From the NCBI GenBank assembly GCA_963693285.1, contig OY848927.1, positions 1,118,501 to 1,182,500 on the forward strand: a DNA stretch of 64,000 bases. Reading direction: 5' to 3'. The stretch comes from Xestospongia muta. Lineage: Eukaryota > Porifera > Demospongiae > Haplosclerida > Petrosiidae. Both the position numbers and the translations under genes were made by a program. Positions within the stretch are counted from its first letter, which is position 1, and every line of letters begins with the position of its first letter. The notes beneath the pieces are model-generated. The model was not told the DNA's origin. It did not search any database and saw only the letters and a list, made by a program, of their open reading frames with translations. Shown here piece after piece: positions 22,801 to 35,400 of this stretch.

Positions 22801-24506
22801 ATTATTTGTGTATATTATACATAAGACAACACACAAACACATTACACATGGATTCATCCACATAAACTGTTTCATTTTTGATTAATTTTGTTAGGAAAAG
22901 TACACCGATGACGATTGCAATAGGCGTGGCAGTAACGTGGGCGAGTTTCTTGTCGGCCATATTGGTGTACATGCTTCCACGAGTGAGGTGCATGATGAGC
23001 TCGATGATGAGTACCAAGAATAGACCTTTCTTGCCAGACTATCTCCCTTCTTTAGAAAATGCCGTTGCTAAAAAGCGGTACAAGGAAAAATTGGGCATAA
23101 TTGGTGGCCTGGATCCGTATGAGATCGTTAGCAGTAAACCTAATAATGAATTTTGTTTAATTCTTTTAGGTGTAGTTCTGTCAGATCATACTTGAGTGTA
23201 AAAGAAGATACGCCTATTGCATGTCCCTTAGCAATCAGTTTTAGATGCTACATCAGTGCCGCTAATTACGAATATGATGACACTTCCTCAGAGAGTGTTA
23301 GTTATATAAGTAATTTTGAAGAATTTGATGAAGGGATTTCTTCAATTCTGTCTGAGAACAGTAATCGCAATGGCATTAATATTGAAGATGTAACTGAATC
23401 AAACAAAAGCAATGAAAACATAGAGAGTATTAAAACAAACAAAAGAACAAAAGAAGAAAATTATCATTTTTTAAAAGATTTAAAGCTAAACTAATTTCTT
23501 TCTTAATATGTAAATAGTTTTACAGTAACTGTTCCTAGTAATATGCTACAAACAATTACACATACATAATTGCATACACTATTGTAATTTTACTGTTAAT
23601 AATTTACTATTATTGATTTTAGTGTCAGAATGTAATTTGTCTTGTATTTTTGTTAATATTCAATTATTAAAATTAATTGGAAATGTATATGAAGGACATT
23701 ACCAATTAAGACTGTAACAACAGAGGACACAGTTCTTGTAATGAGACCTATTAATATCATGTACATGGAATTACTAGCCAGAACTAGATCAATGAGGGCT
23801 GCACTTTGTTTAGGCATAAACAATATGGTCCTCAAGCTAAACAAACTAAACTCTTAAGTCAACACATGCACTGGACCATAGATTCTACATGGTGGTCCAG
23901 TACACACACCTTATTTAGCATCTATAGCTGGATAGTTGTCATAGAAGTATTCCTATTGTGTGATAGTATGTTTGACTTGTTTGTTTGCTATGGAAGCCCA
24001 GAAGGACCCTCCAAATTTGGGTACAAGTTGTATAATACTGATCTCTCTTACCCCCCAAACTGTAAATATTAAAGTATGCAGCCTGAGGTTTGAAATGCTC
24101 CACTGGGTCAGGTCCGAACTCAGACTGAATTTGGAATGTCTTTATGGGTTTCCATAGTTTGCTGACGTCTTGACTTTTGAGTGTTCTTGTAAATTTGAAA
24201 AGAAATTTGCTACAAGTTGTGCACAAGATATCTTTGTCCATAAAAGAGAATGAAGAGCCTCAAATACAGAACCAGATACCATTGAATTTTAAGAAATGGA
24301 ACATCATATCATTTAATGGTATTTTAGAAGATACTCTGAAAGAATTGTTATCGCTACTGACACACTGAGTATCCTAGCTCAGACTTATGGATTCAGAGCT
24401 GATAACTGCACAAACATATTAAGTGATTGTAAATATAAGATCCTCTTGTTGGGAGGAAAAACTCAATTTTGGACTGACTAAGATCAAATTGCAAGCAACA
24501 GTCTGC
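22801..24506 (+). repeat. Tandem 1.7 kb unit, copy 2
   Basis: P here appears identical to that of copy 1 over some 370 bp. The 3'-end copy runs 23170-23494 and lacks the 12-nt SQES-coding stretch, as paralogue B does. It carries the same tail frameshift as copy 1. Spacer S differs from copy 1 by only a few bases. This level of identity indicates very recent duplication or gene conversion. Confidence 0.85.
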
Positions 24507-26232
24507 ATTATTTGTGTATATTATACATAAGACAACACACAAACACATTACACATGGATTCATCCACATAAACTGTTTGATTTTTGATTAATTTTGTTAG
24601 GAAAAGTACACATCACAATGTAAAAACAAACCGCTATCGATGACGATTGCAATAGGCGTGGCAGTAACGTGGGCGAGTTTCCTGTCGGCCATATTGGTGT
24701 ACATGCTTCCACGAGTGAGGTGCATGATGAGCTCGATGATTAGTACCATGAACAGACCTTTCTTGCCAGGCTATCTCCCTTCTTTGGAAAATGCCGTTGC
24801 TAAAAAGCGGTACAAGGAAAAATTGGGCATAATTGGTGGCCTGGATCCGTATGAGATTGTTAGAAGTAAACCTAATAATGAATTTTGTTTAATTCTTTTA
24901 ATCAAAAATCAGCAGAATTATTATCAGTGCCCCTAAATATATAAACAATGAGACTTTCTCAGAGAGTAGCCAAGAGAGTATAAGTTATATAAGTGATTTT
25001 GAAGAGTTTGATGAAGCGATTTCTTCAATTATGTCTGAGAACAGTGATCATAATGGTCAACCTCTCATTAATAATAACGTAAGGACTTTAATTATAATAA
25101 TGCTAAAGTAAATATTTAACTCTTTTTAGGACTCTACATCTGAAGAAACAATCATGAACAAGAAAAACAACAAAAGAAAACCATCATTATTAACAAGATT
25201 GAAAGCTAAACTAATTTCTTTCCTAATATGTAAATAGTTCTACAGTAACTGTTCCTAGTAATGTGCTACAAACAATTACACATACATAATTGCATACACT
25301 ATTGTAATTTTAATGTTAATAATTTACTATTATTGATTTTAGTGTCAGAATGTAATTTGTCTTGTATTTTTGTTAATATTCAATTATTAAAATTAATTGG
25401 AAATGTATATGAAGGACATTACCAATTAAGACTGTAACAACAGAGGACACAGTTCTTGTAATGAGACCTATTAATGTCATGTTTAGACATGGAATTACTA
25501 GCCAGAACAAGATCAATGAGGGCTGCACTTTGTTTAGGCATAGACAATATGGTCCTCAAGCTAAACAAACTAAACTCTTAAGTCAATACATGCACTGGAC
25601 CATAGATTCTACATGGTGGTCCAGTACACACACCTTATTTAGCATCTATAGCTGGATAGTTGTCATAGAAGTATTCCTATCATGTGATAGTATGTTTGAC
25701 TTGTTTGTTTGTTATGGAAGCCCAGAAGGACCCTCCAAATTTGGGTACAAGTTGTATAATACTGATCTCTCTTACCCCCCAAACTGTAAATATTAAAGTA
25801 TGCAGCCTGAGGTTTGGAATGCTCCACTGGGTCAGGTCCGAACTCAGACTGAATTTGGAATGTCTTTATGGGTTTCCATAGTTTGCTGACGTCTTGACTT
25901 TTGAGTGTTCTTGCAAATTTGAAAAGAAATTTGCTACAAGTTGTGCACAAGATATCTTTGTCCATAAAAGAGAACGAAGAGCCTCGAATACAGAACCAGA
26001 GACCATTGAATTTTAAGAAATGGAACATCATATCATTTAATGGTATTATAGAAGATACTCTGAAAGAATTGTTATCGTTACTGACACACTGAGTATCCTA
26101 GCTCAGACTTATGGATTCAGAGCTGATAACTGCACAAACATATTAAGTGATTGTAAATATAAGATCCTCTTGTTGGGAGGAAAAACTCGATTTTGGACTG
26201 ACTAAGAAGATCAAATCGCAAGCAACAGTCTG
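24507..26232 (+). repeat. Tandem 1.7 kb unit, copy 3 (intron-containing tail type)
   Basis: P is slightly diverged. The gene 3' end (24918-25237) is of the intron-containing type. The first part ends INNN at 25078, a 51-nt intron follows (25079-25129), and the second part (DSTSEET...KRKPSLLTRLKAKL...LICK) is fully open to the stop at 25237, unlike the version at 16360-16730. P and the gene 3' end join by an AT-rich junction (near 24915) rather than the clean acceptor seen in copies 1 and 2. Spacer S follows. Confidence 0.8.
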
Positions 26233-26370
26233 CATTATTTGTGTATATTATACATAAGACAACACACAAACACATTACACATGGATTCATCCACATAAAC
26301 TGTTTGATTTTTGATATTAATTTTGTTAGGAAAAGTACACATCACAATGTAAAAACTAACCTCTATCAAT
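26233..26370 (+). repeat. Truncated segment P, end of the duplicated block
   Basis: The first 130 bp or so of P are present up to the sequence around AAAGTACACATCACAATG, after which the match ends. This marks the right border of the duplicated region. Confidence 0.75.
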
Positions 26371-26919
26371 GATGGTTGTAAGTTAGGTTCATACAAACAC
26401 TAACCATTGCGTGATTTACTGGACTCTGGCCTATGTATGGAGTAGAAGTGGCAGTTTGCTTCATCCTAGAAAGAAAGTATATTATAACGAAACTTTATAT
26501 CACCTTAACTTGGACATGTGAAAAATAAGTACCACAAACTAACTACTATGTAGATAAACTGACCTCTTCTAGTTCACTAAACATAATGTATATTCTAATA
26601 AACTTATAAATCTGTGTCATGCTAATTTAAAATTACTGACCTTAGATATTTTTCCCCTGTAAAACATAGACATCTGAGTTCTTTTCAGGTGTAGAATAAA
26701 AGCAGCTGGTCAGAAATCTTCAATCCTTCATTGGCCCCGAAGGGGGGGGCTTCGTAGATTTTGTCGCCCGCTAAAGTTTGGCTTGCCCGATTAAATCTAC
26801 TACAAAAATTGTTCTAGAGTATACCATGAATTATCTAGTTTTTCAGGTTATGTTTGTCCCAGTCTATAAAACAATAGTAAAAAGTAGACTTGGCTATTGC
26901 AGTAGCTAGACCGAGGGCT
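26371..26919. other. Unique region between duplicated block and MFS gene
   Basis: There is no clear gene. A possible minus-strand exon lies at about 26400-26465, preceded by the acceptor-like TTTCTTTCTAG, open throughout (reads KQTATSTPYIGQSPVNHAM) and followed by GTTAGT. No partner exon was found. A GC-rich patch at 26735-26815 contains an 8-bp inverted repeat (GTAGATTT/AAATCTAC) and a GGCCCCGAAGGGGGGG stretch. Confidence 0.35.
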
Positions 26920-29900
26920 ATGGCATGCAAAGGCAAGTTGCAAATGCATGACGACTAACAGTCAATTTAGTCTCTAATCTCTAGAAAACGGGATCAGTTC
27001 GAAGCGTTTGCGTCTGAATTGGTTAATTACTCTTCTGGTTGGCGCTAATGGTGTTGCTGCTTACGCGATGGCTTTCTCCTCTATGCATAACTTTATGACT
27101 AACTCTAAAAATGAGTCCTGTGTAAGCTGGCTAAGTTAATATAAAAAGTCATATGTTGTACTATGTTTCTTTTTCTTCAGGGAAGCCCAGGTCTAGGAGA
27201 ATCAGAAACAATGTATGCCATTGCATCTGGAATATACAATGGAGGTGGAATTGTAGGTGCATTAATAGCTCCAATACTTCTTCTCAATTTCAAATATCGA
27301 ACTGTAATTGCAATTGCTCCAGTGATTCAAATTTTTGGAAGCACTCTATATGGTCTTAGCACTAATGGATGGATGGTCATTGCAGGTCGATTTTTGCTAG
27401 GAACAAGTGATGCCTTGGTTATAACTTCAGTAATGTCCTACTACACAGCCAGTACCAGAAACCAACCAGATATTAGACTTAAGAAAAGGCTGATGATTGC
27501 CTATTCTGTAGTGATTTCTGTTTCATATGTACCATTCACTGGTAAGGAAGCACATAAAGTTACACATATAAATTGTATTGCATATTTCTTGATGCATAGG
27601 ACCATTTATTGTGTGCTTTACACAAGCCTTATATATATATCTCCCTTTAGGATTGATACTTTTAGTATCTCAATTATTCCCATCACTGGACCAGTTTCGC
27701 TGGTTTTCATGGTATCAAGTTGTTCAAGGTTCTGTTTTGGAAATGTTAGTGATCTTCCTCTTCCAAAGTCATGATCCAGATAATTCACTTGAACATAAGA
27801 CCAGCTGCACTAGGCTAAATAAACAAGAAAGAAAGCAATCAAAATCAGGTGGCATGAATTCCAATCAAGTTACTTGGACTTGTTCAACCGTTATAGTATC
27901 CTTGTTGAATTATCATTATCACAATTACAAGTATTGTATGTACAACAGACACTACCCACCGGTATCTAGTGATATAGATAAGTATATTTTTTAAATTCTA
28001 TATTCCTTAACTAATTACACAGGTTGTAATATATTTATTAATAACTGGCTATGTGGTTGATTCAGGGCTGACAATTTTGGACACACTCATTAGTCCTATA
28101 TTGGGTGATTATTTTGGATTCTCAATCGGAAACACTGCCTACTTCCTTACTGGATCTCTAATAATAATGCCACTATCCTCAATTATTATGTAAGCTATTT
28201 AATAATAGATATACATATGGTAATGATTTAATATCTGTAGGTTGTTTTTGGAGAGAATAAAAATAAGCAGTCGTGCAGTACTTATATTATCTCTGTTAAT
28301 TGGAACAGGTGGATTGATCAGTTTAGGTGATTGGCAATCGATTTCAGAGAACCCTTGCAGTAATGTTTCAAACATATCTATCAAACCCTATAACGATCAT
28401 TGTGTTTTAAATGACTGTGTACCTGTCAACAGTATTTTCAATAGTAGCATAACAATTTACTATTTACCTCTCAACTCTACTAATAAGACCTGTGCTTCAT
28501 GCAATGACAAGATGGAAGAATTTAAATGTTTCTATGAAGACATGAATTATACTTTCTGCTTATCTACAAATGAATCAAATAGCACATTCTGCGAATCAAT
28601 TGAAGAATTAATGTCATCAATGAATGATGACGAGATGTATAGTAATCAGGTGATGTGTGAGTCTTATGATGATTGCTATTGGAACAAGGACTCTATTATA
28701 ACTGGTGACTATTGTGAAGACTGTTTATCCATCTGTCGTAGCAAGTCAGGATCACTGTCATTTGTTCAATGGTGCATAGGAGTGTCGTTGGTGTTATTGG
28801 CAACAGAAATTGGTCGGTATATACTTTATCCTATGATGACCAAAGTATCTCCTCCACGACATCAGGTAAGTCTTGTCTAACATTTTCCACAAAATTCATT
28901 CAATTGTAGTTAGTGTTCATTCACTATTAGTGGTGGATGCACAGCTGGATGTACAAATAAAAATTTATCTTAATACATTAGTAGGTGTTAGTATTACTCT
29001 ATTTTCATGATTAGACAAGGCTTATGTAAACTGTTTTCATGCTTGCAAAGGATTCTTAATAATATTATGTTTAGTGTCAAACCTGCAATACAGGTTTTGT
29101 CATGTTTAATCTCGTTTGTCTTCTTTACACAGCCAGTAACAACTAGCATCCTGGTGCTGATTCAAGCTTTGTCAAGATTAGTTACACCACAATGGAGTAA
29201 GCTTTCGGCGCGCAATAGCGCGTTAACAATAATAATGATTGATACGTAACATTTTATATTTTCTTTCTGCAGCGGTTTCACTCTACATAGCATCTGGACA
29301 TCGTACTTTCTCTTCAATGGCTGTTATGCTACTGTTTCAAATTCCACTGTACATTGGTTACTGCCTGTTCTGCAGTCAACTCAGTACAAAGAGTATCGAT
29401 CATGTCTACACCCACGGCAGACCTTCCACTTCAAGTATAGCTCCATTGATAACAAAACTGGATACAAACGTAAATACTGAAGAAAAACAGAGTTGCTGTG
29501 ATGACGCTATCACTGGTCAGGAAAAGGGGAAAGGTGTAGTTTTGTCATCATCTCGAATCTACATCCACGGCAGACCTTCCACTTCAAGTATAGTTCCATT
29601 GATAACAAAACTGGATACAAACGTGAATATTGAAGAAACATGTGATTATGCTATCACTGGTCAAGAAGAGAGAGGTGTAGTTTTGTCATCATCTCGTGTC
29701 TACACCCACGGCAGACCTTCTACTTCAAGTATAGTTCCATTGATAACAAAATTGGATACAAATATAAATACTGAAGAAACAAAGAGTTGTGATGACGCTA
29801 TCACAGGTCAAGAAGAGGGAGACAGTGTAGTTATGCCATCGTTTCATATCCACACTAATGGCAGACCTTCTTTTTCAAGTGTAGTTGCATTTATAGCATC

Positions 29901-30159
29901 ACTGGATACAAACACAAGTACCCAAGAAACACAGAGCTGTTGTGATGATGCCATCACAGGTCAGGAAGAGGGAGAAGGTATGATTTTTGTACCATTTCCA
30001 AGTGAGCAAGGATCATCTGATTATATACATGATGATGAGACAAGCAGCATTAATACTAACTGTCGTCTTAATTACCTACTAGAACAAAGTGTGGTCTGGT
30101 TTGTTTTTGAGTCCTCTGATAGTTTAGATGACGAGGTGTATTTTGAAACTCCAATTTAG
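26920..30159 (+). CDS. Major facilitator superfamily transporter, MFSD8/SPX-like
   Basis: Eight exons join in phase: 26920-26932, 26985-27121, 27181-27541, 27600-27895, 28023-28189, 28241-28865, 29133-29196, 29273-30159, giving 849 aa. The first intron is GC-AG. Hydrophobic helices include NWLITLLVGANGVAAYAMAF, then GESETMYAIASGIYNGGGIV and GRFLLGTSDALV, an MFS N-half layout resembling MFSD8/CLN7-type carriers. A large loop of about 120 residues in exon 6 has about a dozen Cys and eight or so N-glycosylation sequons (NVS, NIS, NSS, NST, NKT, NYT, NES, NST), so it should face the lumen or outside. The C-terminal tail has four repeats of 47-50 residues (HGRPSTSSI...LDTN...DDAITGQEE). Substrate unknown; lysosomal placement would be by analogy only. 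Confidence 0.75.
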
Positions 30160-30713
30160 GAAGAATGAATTACTGTGTTTCTTAATTATAATACAATTAT
30201 CATTGGTGTAATTTTATACATCAATTAAGTTTTAGTAATATATTTAATTTGGTTTTAGTAATATATTTAATTTTGATTTTGTTCAATTTTTTGGACATTC
30301 TTTTTGTGTCAATGAAAGAAATTGGAGAACTATATTTATCTACCAATAAACTATCTTAAAATAAAACATGTAGCCAGAGATCAAAGAGCAAAATAATATC
30401 AAATTTGCGTTAGTACATTATACCCAATAAAAGAATGAATGAAAGGGCTACAGTTTTGATTACACAGTAGCAAGAATAGAGAGCGATTCATCACATAGTG
30501 ATGTCATGTCCATCAATGTGATTTGTAATGGTACTTATAACTTACAAGCCACAAAATATTAATACCATTATTAGTAATTTACAAAATTGGAGAGAATTTA
30601 AATAAAGATGTGACCACAATATAACAAAACTTGAAAAAAGCTAACAGTTTCAAAATTATTACTAAATTAATACCACCCCCATGTATCATATGACCTCAAG
30701 TCACGTGACATAG
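30160..30713. other. Convergent intergenic region, MFS / Sec24
   Basis: AT-rich 3' flanks of the MFS gene (+) and Sec24 (-). A duplicated TTTAGTAATATATTTAATTT occurs around 30231-30272, and AATAAA signals are present. No gene seen. Confidence 0.5.
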
Positions 30714-32341
30714 TTATAGTAGCTCACGAATTTCCTTATGCAATTGACAGAGATAATCAATATAAGAAGACCCCTCCCATGGACCACTCCCCTTATCTTC
30801 CTTCAGCATACGTCGAAACATTACTTCAGATTTATCTCGTTGCTTAGCAACAATTAACTATTAAAGTATAAAGTTTATAATCAAGTCATGTTATTTAAAT
30901 AATAGTTATTTTAAGAGAATTATATAATATGATCTGTAATATTGGCAATAAAAGACTTTTCAAGAGATTCTAAAGTTGGAGAATAGCAGCTGATGTTGTT
31001 TAGTTACAATACTGCACTATATTGGTGATTACAATTATGTTAAATTAAGATTATTGTAAATGCCACTCTAAGTAGTTGATTTTAATTTGAGATTTCAAAC
31101 AATGTACAAAATGTAAAGTTAGCTTATGTGACAATTTCTTTTGCCATACTTTGATGACAGATATAATACATGTATAATGTCAATAGTACATGATATTTTC
31201 AGGAAGTACAGTATATTATCAGTATAATATCAGTAGATTGTCAATATATTATTAGTATATTATCAGTATATTGTCAATATATTATCAGTATATTATCAGT
31301 ATATTGTCAGTATATTATCAGTATATTGTCAATATATTATCAGTATATTATCAGTATATTGTCAATATATTATCAGTATATTATCAGTGTTGTATCAAAT
31401 TAGTGTCTTACCTTCATTTGATGTGGACCTTGGACTTTAGATAGACTAGCTCTCAATTTATACGATACCTCATTATCAAGAGCTGGTAATGCAGTCTAAG
31501 AAGAGGGCGGAATTTGATGGTTATGAACAATTAATTACTTACCATATTGCTATCGATCTGGGAATAGGAAGCAACTCCAAATATTTTAGTAATAAGCTCA
31601 TTAGGAACCTGTTGTCCAATCCACAATGCCATATATAACCCATTTTCTAATAAATTGTAATAAAAAGGAGCTTACTCGCTATATTTCTTACCAACGAGAT
31701 ATATGCCATCATCTTTCATTTTCTGTCCAGTACATCTCATAATGAAAGACTCTGAGATCTCTGGTGGAATCTACAGGTACGTTTAAAAGAGATGTCACTT
31801 AACAGTTAAATATATATACTTAGTGTGTGTACTATACATCCTTTAATAGTATAAGAACATAGTATATTATCTTGTACTTAGGATGTTAACTAAATACTTT
31901 AGCCTCTAAATGGTATTAAAATCATTGCATAATTGTTCTCTAATATACTTTAAAGTTGCTCACCAGTGACATCATTCTAGGATAGAGATATATCACCGAT
32001 TGTAGGAGGTTCATGCACAGAACATGATAGATCTGAAAACACTTTTCATCCATTGAGACAATAGGAGCTAATGAAAAGAGGTGTGGTTTTAGTCACTAAA
32101 ATTTGTGAGTGTGGTTTACTTACGAGACAATAAAGCATCACTTTTTAATAGGCAGTTAGCATACATAGGCAGTAACTTGAGACTATCAGGTAATATTAAT
32201 TGGCCAGCAGGACTTTGTTGACTACAATTTTTACGATAACAGGCTAATATGACAGCACATTGATTAGAGAAGTTCTCTCGAATTGTTTTATACGGCATTG
32301 TTAAAGAAGCGGAAGCAACTAAATGTGTGTGTGTTTATGAG

Positions 32342-32439
<98 letters not shown>

Positions 32440-35400
32440 TTGTAACAATGACAATAAACTCACTGCTCTTTGAAAAGAAACACATTAAAGTGTCAAGTTC
32501 ACAGCTGTGATAAATATCAGAGAATTTGCTTGAACAATTAAGAGCAAGGCTATGAATTCTAAGTCGGCGCTGTCCAGATATGGTAGTATACAACAATGCG
32601 ACCTATAGAATATAACTTTTAACTAGATCCAATATAGCATTATTAATTAACCTGAATATAAGCAGGGGTATCCTCTTTCATTGTATCATCATGTTTGATT
32701 TCTACAGCAATAGCTTTCTCACTATCAACATTACCAAACTCAATATCAGTTGTATTACTCATATAAAACCCTCCATAAAAATTAACAGCACGTATACCTA
32801 ACAACAGGACATCGTTACTTTATTCTAACATGCAATCATTAATACCTGCGCTACATCGAACTCGCATCACAGCATCAAATGCAGTAGGTCTTGATACAGA
32901 TTTCTTTAAATCAGTAATCAACCTCTCACCATCAGTATGAGTCTGAATAACAATAGTACAATATAGTTACAGAGATGAACAATTGACATTAGACTTTTAC
33001 ATATCATAGACACTAATACACAGAACATCAGTCTTGTGCCAAGAAAATGACTTCATTTCTTTGTAGTAATCTCTCAATAATACTTGTATTTCATACCTGG
33101 AAATTAGGATAGTAGTGTATTTGTCCTCCTGTGTTAGTAGCTACGTGTCCTAGAGTAGCTACATCAGTGTAACTTATTGGAAAGAGAAACAGGTCAAGAC
33201 CGACACCATATTTGACACACTCCTCTACTAATTTAGTGTAAGAGCCAACAGGATTGATTAGTGTCTATAAAAGTAAACAATTACTTGTACAACTGTACAT
33301 GATATGGTCATATACTAGTTGAATAACATGTGATGTAGAATTACCTTCTCTTTGTCTGTTCCTAAAAGTTTAGAGTCCAGTCTGTTTTTAAGTTGACCTG
33401 GTGCTGGAGTAGTTGGTAAATTTGAATGAAACACAAACAATCTTCCATTGCACTTGGCAGCCTACCAATATGAAGGTAGAATCAATGATTAAATTTTTAA
33501 TTGAAAGGATTGTACCTTTAAAGCTTCTAGTCCAGCTCTAATAGCAGGTTCAAGCATGACTTCAGATGTTCTGTTCTCAGAAAACATACCTGGGATTTGA
33601 GCCATCAAACTAATGACATATTATAATCAAATGAGTGGGTGTCGTAACTATACATTTACTTTTCAATAACACTTCGCGTTTCACTAGCATCTACTAAGAA
33701 ACCGTCTACGAGTGGTACAAAGACATCAGATACATCTGATACAACCATCATTTGTGGTTGACCTAAATTCTCCTAAAATAAATACAACATTCTAATATCC
33801 TAAAATATCCTAATAATATCCTAAGATGAAGTCTATAGCAGTATTGTAGTACCTTGATGTTATAGAAGTGAAGGATGCGATCGTAAGTCACAAATCCTAC
33901 TTTAACAGGTGAGACCTCATTAGACTCTCTGATGATCATTAAAAAATTAATAACAGGGACCTACTTATTACATTTACCTTGGTAAATTATCCAGTATGGA
34001 TGGTATAGTCTGTGTCAGTAAATTAACTAGACCAGATTGTAGAGTAGCAACTGACACATCAATAATAAATATATAAGCCACTGGATTAGGTAGTATTCCC
34101 TCCTAAAAGAATATCCTGATAATAACCTAATAATAACCAAAAATATCCTGACTTTGCAATAATCTTTGGTAGCCGCATACTCCACTGTTCCATATAACAA
34201 TTCCGGCCGTTGCATGATGTCCATTCTGCGACCAGTATGATCCATATGTGAAAAATACTCCTGAGGAACTGATAATAACAATTACTACTAATTACACTCT
34301 TAATGATAGAGTCTACCTCACCTTCATTACTACATTGACATATGGGACAGACATATTGACGGCCACCATCTACAAATCGGCAGTAAGGATTCATATATGC
34401 TTTGCATCGATTACATCGTATAGGACCATTAACACCATGATCAACAAGACAGAGAGAGTTCTATAGAGTAATTCCATAATTAAAATAAATTAATAAGTAA
34501 TTACAGGGTTTACCTCAGTCAACGGTACATTAGCAAATGGCTGTATTATCAAACCTAGTGGTATACGACATTGGTTAAGGAGGTCTTTAGTACTGGGCAC
34601 AGTGTATAATGTTGATCTCATATAACGAGGGCTACAGCTACCTGTGAGGTTAATTAATAGGGGTATTAAAGGAAATACTCTTTTACCATTATCTTGTACA
34701 GAGAAGGATGTTGTCACAAGAGGAGGGGGTGCAGCTTGAGATGTTAAGTAAACTTGGTTGCCAAACTTTTCTTGATTTTCTCTCTTTACTGCAATCTAAG
34801 AGGAGACATAGGGCATTAAATAGAACTAGTTCTTAATTTAAACTCACAGGATTGGGCATTATATCAGGATCAATTCTCTGAGGTGCCTGACGAACTGGCT
34901 GGGATTGAATGGGACCAGCAGACATACCACCAGGGGGTCCTGACATCATTCCTCCAGAACCAGGGTGTCTTATTCCGGGCCCAGGGGGTCCATGCATCAT
35001 TCCTCCAGGTCCAGGAGCTCCTGATATTGTATGACTTGTTGGTGGGCCTGATGTCCCGTAGGGTCCAGCCATAGAATAAGGAGGTCCAGTCATCATTCCT
35101 TCTGACCTAGGAGGAGCTGACATTATTCCAGGATGTCCTCCAGATCTAGTAGGTGGTCCAGATGTCCCATCAGGTCCTACCATTGAACCATAAGGATTAG
35201 ATGACATCATCATTCCACTAGATCCAGGGGGTCCTCCAGGTCTTGGTCCAGATGTACCACTTGGTCCTACCATAGATTCATATGGATTAGATGACATCAT
35301 TGCAGTAGATCCAAGGGGTCCTCCAGGTCTTGTAGGTGGTCCAGATGTCCCATCAGGTCCTATCATAGAACCATAAGGATTAGATGAAGGAGGCGGTCCA

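Noticed and set aside
26735..26815. GC-rich inverted repeat as a transposon end
   Set aside because: Arms are only 8 bp, no target duplication was seen and no matching second terminus was found in the window.
32283..32596. Frames consisting of Arg-Glu or Ser-Leu runs
   Set aside because: They are translations of the GA/CT microsatellite in a Sec24 intron.
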